DNA of 64,000 nt from Neisseria bacilliformis (GTDB taxonomy: Bacteria; Pseudomonadota; Gammaproteobacteria; Burkholderiales; Neisseriaceae). Below, one piece after another: positions 16,879 to 24,269 of this stretch. Below the pieces are notes generated by a model. That model saw only the letters and a list, made by a program, of their open reading frames with translations, searched no databases and was not told where the DNA came from. The DNA is taken from the NCBI RefSeq assembly GCF_014055025.1, contig NZ_CP059571.1, positions 558,001 through 622,000 of the forward strand, given 5' to 3'. Made by a program: the position numbers and the translations under genes. The first letter of the stretch is position 1; the number at the start of each line of letters is the position of its first letter.

Positions 16879-17745
16879 CTAATGGCTCAACCCGATCATA
16901 ATCCCGCCTATCACCACCATCGCCAGCCCCGCCAGCACAAAGCGCATTTCTTTGCGCGTTTTCTTTTCGCCCAGCAGGAAAATACTGCCCAGCGTGGCGA
17001 TGACCACATTCATCTGCGACAGGGTAAAGCCCGTAGCCACGCCGTTGCGTGTCGGCTCAATAGACATCAGATAAGTGAGCGCGGCAAAAGAAAACACCAC
17101 GCCGCCGACGAGGTTTTGCAGCGATTTTTTGTCCCACGGACGGCTGCCGTCGCGCGAGAGCAGCGACAGCACCACCGCCGCCGTCGCCATGCCCACCGCC
17201 TGCGGCAGGAATTTCGCTTGCCCCGAAGACTCGGCGAAGTTGGGGAAAAAGGAGTAGCCCACATAGCCGACGGTGGAAACCAGCAGGGTGATAATCCCCG
17301 TTTTCAGGCTGCCTTTGCCATCGGCGGGCGGGTTTTCCTTTTTGGCGGTGAGCGCGATGCCCGCGATAATCAGCACCAGCGCCAGCGCGCCGACGATTTT
17401 CTGCGTCGCGCTGCCCCATTCGCCGAACACCGCCACGCCCATCAGCGAGGTGCCGACGAGCTGCATCCCTGTGGAGATCGGCAGTGCTTGCGACACGCCG
17501 ATTTGCGTGTAGGCGCGGTATTGGTTCATTTGCCCGAACGCCCAAAACGCGCCCGATAAAAAGCCCATCAGGAGCGTCCGCCCGTCGGTTTCAGGCTGCA
17601 TCACGAGCCAAAACAGTACCGCCACGGCCAGCGTGCCCAGCGTGGTGCCCATAATCTGCTGCGTGGGGCGGCCGCCGATGCGGGCGACGCACAGCGGCAG
17701 AATGCCCCAAAACAGGGCGGGGAGAAGACCGATCAGGATGTTCAT
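16879..17745 (-). CDS. GRP-family sugar permease
   Basis: A 288-residue, ten-helix protein of the glucose/ribose porter (GRP, DMT superfamily) type, with LLPALFWGILPLCVARIGG at the N terminus, the PISTGMQLVGTSLMGV segment and a second repeat ending SQMNVVIATLGSIFLLGEKKT. Relatives (GlcU, RbsU) import glucose or ribose by cation symport; substrate here cannot be told. It stands alone on the minus strand downstream of the oxidoreductase group. Confidence 0.8.
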   Translation of the reverse strand: MNILIGLLPALFWGILPLCVARIGGRPTQQIMGTTLGTLAVAVLFWLVMQPETDGRTLLMGFLSGAFWAFGQMNQYRAYTQIGVSQALPISTGMQLVGTSLMGVAVFGEWGSATQKIVGALALVLIIAGIALTAKKENPPADGKGSLKTGIITLLVSTVGYVGYSFFPNFAESSGQAKFLPQAVGMATAAVVLSLLSRDGSRPWDKKSLQNLVGGVVFSFAALTYLMSIEPTRNGVATGFTLSQMNVVIATLGSIFLLGEKKTRKEMRFVLAGLAMVVIGGIMIGLSH

Positions 17746-18296
17746 GGCGGATTCCTTCGGGTTGTTGGCGGGTTGTTTGCAAAGCGGGATGCAGCCTGAA
17801 AATCGGTTTTTGCTGCGTCGAAGCTGCGCTTTCAGACGGCCTTTTGGGGTTTCAGGCTGCTTTCGGGTTTTCAGACGGCCTGCGGGTTTCAGGCTGCCTT
17901 TGAGGCCGTCTGAAAACCTGTCCCCTCTCCCGCTTGCGGGGGAGGGCTAGGGTGGGGGCGGTTGCGTCTTGGGTAAGGTTTGCGCTTGGTCGGCCAAGCG
18001 GTTCTGCGAACCGCCACCCCCACCCCGACCCTCCCCCGCGCTGGGGCGCAGGGGAGGGGGAAAGTCGGCGTCGGGGCTGCCGTTTCAGACGGCCTGTGTA
18101 GGGTGTGTGCAGCAGGCACGCACGCGGTTGGCGGGTTGTCTGCCGCCGATTTTGTCTGGACATTTGCAAACCGCGTGCGCGGCAGAGCCAAACATCCTAT
18201 GGTGGGTTTTTCAGGCTGCCTTTGCGTGTTGAGGCCGTCTGAAAGCGCAGCTTCGGCGTAGCCAAAACCGGCTGTTCAGGGTGTGCGCCGACGGCC
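17746..18296. repeat. 550-bp repeat island
   Basis: No gene is supported. The stretch alternates both DUS dialects (about 17792-17920). Then comes a long inverted pair: CCCTCTCCCGCTTGCGGGGG at 17924 onward and its counterpart at about 18011-18057, with the small hairpin GCGGTTCTGCGAACCGC (about 17998-18014) between. A CACGCGGTT-family repeat (18098-18129) and a decayed second copy (about 18167-18199) follow. A related long inverted pair occurs at 36738-36864. Confidence 0.7.
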
Positions 18297-19142
18297 TCAC
18301 ACGCCGAATTTCACGCCGTGTATCCATTTCACGCGCTCGACGGGGCTGCGGGTGAACAGGCTTTGGCCGGTTTCCAGCGAGGCGATGGCGGCTTTGTCTT
18401 CGTCGTCCAGCGTAAAATCAAACACATTCAGGTTCTGTGCCATGCGCTCGGGTTTGGACGACTTGGCCAGCACCACAATCCCGCGCTCCACCAGCCAGCG
18501 GATAATCACCTGCGCCACGGTTTTGCCGTATTTTTTGCCGATGGCGGCAAGCACGGGGTTTTGGAAGATGCCGTTTTTGCCTTCGGCAAACGGTGCCCAC
18601 GCTTCCACGGCAATGCCTTCGCTTTGCAGCGCGGCGATTTGCTCGTTGCGCTGGTGGAAAGGGTTGATTTCAATCTGGTTTGCCTGCGGCATGACTTGGT
18701 TGAATATGCCCAAATCCACCGCACGGTCGGGCGTGAAATTGCTTACGCCGATGGCGCGGATTTTGCCTGCCGCCTGATAGCGTTCCAGCGCACGCCATGT
18801 ACCGTACACATCGCCGTAGGGCTGGTGAATCAGCACCATGTCTATATAGCTTAGGTTCAGGCGTTGCAGCGAGCGTTCCAGCGAGGCGGCTGCGGCTTCT
18901 TCGCCCGCGTTTTCCACCCACACTTTGGTGGTAATGAACAATTCTTCCCGTGCCACGCCGCAGCGGGCAATGCCGCGCCCGACTTCGCTTTCGTTCACAT
19001 ACGCCTGCGCGGTGTCAATGTGGCGGTAGCCCGCTCGGATGGCGTTGATAACGGCTTGCTCGGTTTCTGCGGGCGGAATCTGGTACACGCCGAAGCCGAG
19101 TACGGGGATTGGGATGCCGTTGGCCAGTTGGATGGTCTGCAT
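18297..19142 (-). CDS. Aldo/keto reductase
   Basis: This 281-residue reductase shows family signatures: GFGVYQIP, RAGYRHIDTAQAYVNESEVGRGI with the catalytic Asp/Tyr, FITTKVWV with the lysine, LIHQPYGDVYGTWRALE with the histidine, and AIGVSNF. It reduces aldehydes or ketones with NADPH; the 2,5-diketo-gluconate reductase (DkgA-like) subgroup is the closest fit. The start MQTIQLANG at 19142 is chosen over the upstream frame that crosses a DUS. It is the last of a leftward run of cupin, decarboxylase-like and SDR genes. Confidence 0.88.
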   Translation of the reverse strand: MQTIQLANGIPIPVLGFGVYQIPPAETEQAVINAIRAGYRHIDTAQAYVNESEVGRGIARCGVAREELFITTKVWVENAGEEAAAASLERSLQRLNLSYIDMVLIHQPYGDVYGTWRALERYQAAGKIRAIGVSNFTPDRAVDLGIFNQVMPQANQIEINPFHQRNEQIAALQSEGIAVEAWAPFAEGKNGIFQNPVLAAIGKKYGKTVAQVIIRWLVERGIVVLAKSSKPERMAQNLNVFDFTLDDEDKAAIASLETGQSLFTRSPVERVKWIHGVKFGV

Positions 19143-19219
19143 GGTTAACTCCTTAATCGAGTGTGGGAAAATAGGGGAACGGGCAGCCTGAAAACGGTTT
19201 TCAGACGGCCTTTCTCGTT

Positions 19220-19639
19220 TCAGTCGGGCAGCGCGTTGTAGTGCGCCTCGTCCACGGGTTCGAGAAACTCGGTGCTGCCTGCGGTAATGGCGATGTGGCT
19301 GAACCAGCAGTCTTTTTTCGCGCCGTGCCAATGCTTCACGCCTTTGTTGGTTACCACCACGTCGCCCGCTTTCAGGCTGCGGGCGGGGCTACCGTGTTCC
19401 TGATACCAGCCTTCGCCGCCTGTAACGAGCAGGATTTGGTAGCCGTCGGTGTGAATGTGCCAGTTGTTGCGGCAGGCGGGTTCAAAGCAGACGTGGGCAA
19501 CGGTTGCCAATGCGTCGGGCGCGGCAGCCAAGCCCGCCAGATAGCTTTGTCCGACAAAAACATCGGCGTATTTTTCGTTTTTCCCGCCAAACGGAAAAAT
19601 GCCGTGTTTGACTTGTTGTTCGCTGTTTTGGGTGTTCAT
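19220..19639 (-). CDS. Small cupin-domain protein
   Basis: A 139-residue single cupin: CRNNWHIHTDGYQILLVTGGEGWYQE gives the first motif (two histidines and a glutamate/glutamine position), and GDVVVTNKGVKHWHGAKKD the second. These residues would bind one metal ion. Such cupins are commonly paired with carboxymuconolactone-decarboxylase-like proteins, as here, where only 2 bp separate the genes. Its substrate is not known. Confidence 0.8.
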   Translation of the reverse strand: MNTQNSEQQVKHGIFPFGGKNEKYADVFVGQSYLAGLAAAPDALATVAHVCFEPACRNNWHIHTDGYQILLVTGGEGWYQEHGSPARSLKAGDVVVTNKGVKHWHGAKKDCWFSHIAITAGSTEFLEPVDEAHYNALPD

Positions 19640-19641
19640 TT

Positions 19642-19971
19642 TTATGCTCCTTGTTTGCCGTACACTTCTTTTGCCAAATTGAACGCCGACCACGCTTTCG
19701 GCCAGCCGACATAAAACGCCAGATGGGTAATCGCTTCGGCGATTTCCTGCTGCGTGATGCCGTTTTGTTTGCCGATATTCAAATGGGCGGGAAGCTGCTC
19801 AAAGTTACCGCCTGAGATTAAAGCGGCAATGGTAATTAAGCTGCGCGTATGCGGCGCAAGCTCGGCTTCGCGCGACCAAACCTGCCCGAACAGCACGTCA
19901 TCGTTCAGCTCGGCGAATTTTGGGGCGAACGTGCCGAGATGGTCTCGCCCTGCGGTTTGTTTCTTGGACAT
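19642..19971 (-). CDS. Carboxymuconolactone-decarboxylase-family protein
   Basis: A 109-residue helical protein of the CMD/AhpD superfamily, recognised by SREAELAPHTRSLITIAALISGGN and the later GITQQEIAEAITHLAFYVGWPKA. The CxxC pair of AhpD-type disulphide reductases is absent (the position reads GNFEQLPAH), so peroxidase-partner activity is not expected and a decarboxylase or other role is more likely. It is in one transcription unit with the cupin. Confidence 0.85.
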   Translation of the reverse strand: MSKKQTAGRDHLGTFAPKFAELNDDVLFGQVWSREAELAPHTRSLITIAALISGGNFEQLPAHLNIGKQNGITQQEIAEAITHLAFYVGWPKAWSAFNLAKEVYGKQGA

Positions 19972-19999
19972 TTTTTACTCCTTATCGGTATGGGCTTAC

Positions 20000-20032
20000 A
20001 GGCCGTCTGAAAAACACTTTTTCAGACGGCCT
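20000..20032 (-). terminator. DUS hairpin after the first SDR
   Basis: AGGCCGTCTGAAAA (20000-20013) pairs with its complement ending at 20032 around a 4-nt loop. A Kingella-dialect inverted pair follows directly at about 20036-20077, so two hairpins of different dialect stand side by side between the SDR and the CMD gene. Confidence 0.65.
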
Positions 20033-20089
20033 TTGGTTTTCAGGCTGCCTTTGATGTTGGCAAGGCAGCCTGAAAACGGTGTTACGCGC

Positions 20090-20839
20090 TTACCAAGGCT
20101 GCGTAGTCGGTCCAACCGTAAACTCGCACACATTGGTGTCATCGGGCTGGCTGATGGCGAACGCCACCACCGCGGCGATGCGCTCGGCGGGAATTTCGTA
20201 GTTGTCGTACAGCTCGCGGTAGCCTTTGGACGTGCCCTCGTCGGTGATATGGCTCACCAGCTCGGACTGCACGGCGGCGGGGTAAATCGTAGCCGTGCGG
20301 ATATGCGTGCCCGCCTGCGCCGATTCCATGCGCAGCGATTCCATAATGGCGCGCACCGCCCATTTGGTGCCGCAATACACCGCCGCGCCAGGGTAGACTT
20401 TCAGCCCCGCCACGGACGAGGTGGTAATCACATGGCCGCTTTTTTGCGCGTTAAATTCGGGCAGCACGGCGGCGATGCCGTTGAGCACGCCTTTGATGTT
20501 CACATCAATCATCGCGTTCCAGTTTTTGGTTTCCAGCGCGGCAAGGGGCGAGGAGGGCATCAAACCTGCGTTGAGGAAAATCACATCCACTTTGCCGAAC
20601 GCTTCTTTGGCCAGGGCGACGAGCGCGGCGTTGTCTTCGGGTTTGACCACGTCGGTTACGTGGTACACGGCCTGCCCGCCGTCGGCTTTGATTTGGTCGG
20701 CAATGGCTTTGAGCTTGTCTTCGCGGCGCGCGCCGAGCACGATTTTCGCGCCCTCTTTGGCAAGTTTCAGCGCGGTGGCTTCGCCGATGCCGCTGGACGC
20801 GCCGGTGATGATGACGACTTTGTTGGCTATGTTCTGCAT
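20090..20839 (-). CDS. SDR-family oxidoreductase
   Basis: A classical short-chain dehydrogenase of 249 residues: NAD(P) motif TGASSGIG (about residues 13-20), NAG at FLNAGLMPS, catalytic serine in TTSSVAG, and YCGTKWAV carrying the Tyr-x3-Lys pair. ARREDK after the second strand suggests preference for NADPH. It belongs to the YdfG/serine-dehydrogenase-like group, which reduces 3-hydroxy acids or reactive aldehydes. It lies in the leftward oxidoreductase group. Confidence 0.9.
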   Translation of the reverse strand: MQNIANKVVIITGASSGIGEATALKLAKEGAKIVLGARREDKLKAIADQIKADGGQAVYHVTDVVKPEDNAALVALAKEAFGKVDVIFLNAGLMPSSPLAALETKNWNAMIDVNIKGVLNGIAAVLPEFNAQKSGHVITTSSVAGLKVYPGAAVYCGTKWAVRAIMESLRMESAQAGTHIRTATIYPAAVQSELVSHITDEGTSKGYRELYDNYEIPAERIAAVVAFAISQPDDTNVCEFTVGPTTQPW

Positions 20840-21002
20840 GGTGAGACTCCTTGGGGTTGGGTTTCAGGCTGCCTGCGGGGCGGGCTGAAAGCGGGTTGGG
20901 AAAAGGGTTGGGCAGCCTGAAAAACGGTTTTGGCTACGCCGAAGCTGCGCTTTCAGACGGCCTTTTCGGCTTTCAGGCTGCCTTCGGATTTTTCAGACGG
21001 CC

Positions 21003-21830
<828 letters not shown>

Positions 21831-21911
21831 TCAGGCGATTGTAAGCGCGCCGTGCCGAACGGGGAAAGCGACTTTGCACAATCGGCGTATGAAAAAATCA
21901 AACTTTACAAA

Positions 21912-22093
21912 ATGGGCGAAGTGCCGCCGCAAGGCTGATTGCCGACACCCCAATGCGTATCCGCTGCCGCCCCGACACGCAAAACGGCGACGAGCTGAAA
22001 CAACGCTACGACTTCCATTGGAGCACGTTCACCGAAGAGCAGAAACGGGCGGTGATCCGTTTTCTGGACCATTTCCACAACATCGGCAAATAA
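21912..22093 (+). pseudogene. Remnant of a small unrecognised gene
   Basis: A 46-codon frame from ATG 21953 to TAA 22093 encodes a protein-like sequence ending RYDFHWSTFTEEQKRAVIRF, with a DUS immediately after the stop. An earlier ATG at 21912 with MGEVPPQG runs into TGA 21936-21938. Moving back one base joins it to LIADTPMRIR, so the two parts may be one frameshifted gene of about 60 residues. The C-terminal pattern (aromatic, then EEQ..AV..FL.H) recalls small DUF proteins, but I cannot name it. Confidence 0.4.
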
Positions 22094-22122
22094 AGGCCGT
22101 CTGAAAGAAGCTTTAACGAAGT

Positions 22123-22208
22123 TATAGTGGGACAAAATAAAAGATACCCATCGTAGGCTGGGCTGAAGCCCAGCCTACATCGGATACTTTTGATTTGTAT
22201 CCACTATA
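22123..22208. mobile_element. Correia-like repeat enclosed element, copy 1
   Basis: The element begins TATAGTGGGACAAAATAAAA and ends with CCACTATA, imperfect inverted termini of about 26 bp whose TATAGTGG ends match Correia elements of Neisseria. Its centre is a palindrome GTAGGCTGGGC...GCCCAGCCTAC, the same design as the GTAG palindromes of this window. Total 86 bp, no coding capacity. Confidence 0.65.
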
Positions 22209-22331
22209 AACCGAATGCGCGGCCGCGCCACATCCCCCGCCCACCGCGCCAACAACGGCACGCATCCTACCCGCCGCAGGGCAGGGCGGGAAATCGCAAA
22301 ACGGTATGGGGGGTATCGGCGGACGTGATAA

Positions 22332-22372
22332 AGGCCGTCTGAAAAACGCTTTTTGCGGTTTTCAGACGGCCT
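22332..22372 (-). terminator. DUS hairpin after the binding lipoprotein
   Basis: AGGCCGTCTGAAAA (22332-22345) pairs with its complement (22359-22372), about 65 bp downstream of the leftward lipoprotein gene. It would close the four-gene sensory locus. Confidence 0.6.
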
Positions 22373-22436
22373 CTGTTTGTGTGCGCATGCTTGGGCGGGG
22401 ATAAGCCCCTGCAATGCGCGAAAGTTTAGCGGTGGT

Positions 22437-23291
22437 TTATTCGGCTTGCGCGGGGGCGGGTTTGTCCGGCGCGGCGGCAAACCATTTTTGGTAGATTTTG
22501 TCGTAGGTGCCGTCGGCTTTAATCTGATCCAAGCCGCGATTGATTTTTTTGACCAGTTCGGGATCGCCTTTTTTGACGGCTATGGCGTAGTAGTCTTTGG
22601 GCGAATCGGCATCGGTGATGACCCGCAGTTTTTGGTCTTTATAAGTGTTGGCGTAATAGTTCAGGGGGCCGAAGTCGGCAAAGACGCCGTCTGCTTCTTT
22701 GCGCATCACTTGGCGGGTAGCCTCCCAGGCCGAGGGGCTGTGGATAATGGTGCCGTCGCCCGCTTGCAGTTTGGCAAGTTCGGTTTCGCCCACCGTGCCG
22801 GCAACGGTGGCGATGTTTTTGCCTTTCACGCCGCTGAGGGAGGTAATCGGGCTGTTTGCGGGCACAAGCAGACCCATCGAGGTTTCAAAGTGCGGGTTGG
22901 CAAAATCGACGATGGCTTTACGCTCTTCGGTAACGGTAATCGCGGCGATGGCGAGGTCTGCGCCCTTGCCCTTGCCCACGTCTTGCAACATGTTGGAGAA
23001 GGAATGGGGGATAAAATTGGGGCGGAAGCCTTGTTTGTCGCCGATGGCTTGTACCAGTTCGATACCGAAGCCGGACGGGCGGTTGTCGGCATCGGACATG
23101 ACAAACGGTGCGAAGCCTTCGGCATCGAAATAGACGTTGTGCACGGGGCGGTTGTCGTTTAATAAGGCACTCGGATCGGATGCGATTTGCGCGGAGCCGG
23201 TGCCCGAGTTCCCGCCACTGCCGCCGCTGCCGCCGCAGGCGGCCAGGGTGAGCGCAAGCAGTAGGGGCATGAAACGGCGTAATGTAATCAT
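22437..23291 (-). CDS. Family-3 amino-acid-type substrate-binding lipoprotein
   Basis: The 284-residue protein has a lipoprotein signal (RRFMPLLLALTLAACGG) and a glycine/serine-rich linker, then a family-3 solute-binding domain: YFDAEGFAPFVM, GFGIELVQAIGDKQG, DLAIAAITVTEERKAIVDFANPHF, TVAGTVGETELAKLQ and DGVFADFGPLNYY. Such proteins bind polar amino acids or similar ligands in the periplasm. No permease or ATPase is adjacent; instead it follows a CheX-like, a CheY-like and a CheA-like gene on the same strand with 57 bp to the CheX gene. It may feed a distant transporter, or present a ligand to the kinase; the second is inference. Confidence 0.85.
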   Translation of the reverse strand: MITLRRFMPLLLALTLAACGGSGGSGGNSGTGSAQIASDPSALLNDNRPVHNVYFDAEGFAPFVMSDADNRPSGFGIELVQAIGDKQGFRPNFIPHSFSNMLQDVGKGKGADLAIAAITVTEERKAIVDFANPHFETSMGLLVPANSPITSLSGVKGKNIATVAGTVGETELAKLQAGDGTIIHSPSAWEATRQVMRKEADGVFADFGPLNYYANTYKDQKLRVITDADSPKDYYAIAVKKGDPELVKKINRGLDQIKADGTYDKIYQKWFAAAPDKPAPAQAE

Positions 23292-23348
23292 GATGGGGTC
23301 TCCCTTGTTCGGTTTTGGATGGATACAGTTGGGGCGGGCGGCCTGAAA

Positions 23349-23801
23349 TTATTTGCGCAGGCTGATGACGATGGCCGCGCTGCGGTTGCGCCAGGTGAGC
23401 GGGATGACGAACGAGCGGTCTTTGCGCGGCAGCAGGATTTCGTCGGGCGCGCCGCGCAAAACGATGGGCACGGAAATTTCAAATTCTTCGCCGAACTCGC
23501 TGCGGGCGTTGCCGGCGATTGTGTTGGCCACTTCGCCCACCAAGTCCACCATCAGCTCTTCGCCGGTGTCTTTTTCGCCGATGAGCACCAGCAGGCGTTC
23601 GAGCAGCTCTTTGGGTGCGGTGAAATATACGACACCCTGGTTTTTGCCCGAAATGGCGATGACGCCGGTGAAGTCTTTGGCCGAGGGGATTTTGTTTTCA
23701 ATCAGATAGGGCGTGCCCACCACCAGCTCTTCGCCCGCGATCATTTGGGCGAAATATTTTTGTACGCCGTCGATAAATATCTGTAATTTCTCTTCTTTCA
23801 T
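23349..23801 (-). CDS. CheX-like chemotaxis phosphatase
   Basis: A 150-residue protein of the CheC/CheX/FliY phosphatase fold. The active-site pattern D/S-x3-E-x2-N is present in DLVGEVANTIAGNA (about residues 84-97), and SGKNQGVVYFTAP plus VPIVLRGAPDEI fit CheX. In the family the glutamate and asparagine position water to remove phosphate from CheY. Here it would reset the CheY-like regulator encoded 92 bp upstream. It has only one active-site motif, as CheX does (CheC has two). Confidence 0.8.
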   Translation of the reverse strand: MKEEKLQIFIDGVQKYFAQMIAGEELVVGTPYLIENKIPSAKDFTGVIAISGKNQGVVYFTAPKELLERLLVLIGEKDTGEELMVDLVGEVANTIAGNARSEFGEEFEISVPIVLRGAPDEILLPRKDRSFVIPLTWRNRSAAIVISLRK

Positions 23802-23893
23802 GTCTGATCCTGTATTTTTTCAATGGGGTTGCCAAACGGCCTGCCTGTCGGTTTCAACTTTGTTGAAACTTCGTTTTCAGACAGCCTCGATGT

Positions 23894-24259
23894 TTACTCT
23901 TCCAGCATTTCGTTTAACGCGCCAAACAGCTCTTCGTCGGAAAAGGGTTTGTATAAGAAACCGCGCGCGCCCAGTTGCAGGGCTTTGATGCCGGTGGCTT
24001 TGTCGGCCAGGGCGGATACCACCAGGATGTTGGCGTTTTCGTCCATATTGGTGATTTGGGCAATGCATTCCAGACCGTCCATTTTCGGCATGGTCAGATC
24101 CATCGTTACCACGTCGGGGCGGTACTGGCGGTAGAGGGCGATGGCTTCTTCGCCGTTGGAGGCGGAGGCCACGACCTCGAAATCCATCTTGCTCGATCCG
24201 CGCGAGATGCGGTTACGGATAACGTTGGAATCGTCAACAACCATAATGCGTTTTGTCAT
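23894..24259 (-). CDS. CheY-like single-domain response regulator
   Basis: A 121-residue stand-alone receiver domain. The acidic pocket is D9/D10 (VVDDS), the phospho-acceptor D54 (TMDLTMP), the switch residue S82 (VVSA) and the conserved lysine K104 (FLYKPF). There is no output domain, so it must act by binding a partner protein. Its start is 10 bp after the stop of the CheA-like kinase, which is the obvious phosphodonor. Confidence 0.92.
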   Translation of the reverse strand: MTKRIMVVDDSNVIRNRISRGSSKMDFEVVASASNGEEAIALYRQYRPDVVTMDLTMPKMDGLECIAQITNMDENANILVVSALADKATGIKALQLGARGFLYKPFSDEELFGALNEMLEE

Positions 24260-24269
24260 GATGCGGTCC

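Noticed and set aside
19642-19971. AhpD-type peroxidase partner
   Set aside because: The CxxC motif needed for AhpD activity is absent, so only the general CMD family is claimed.
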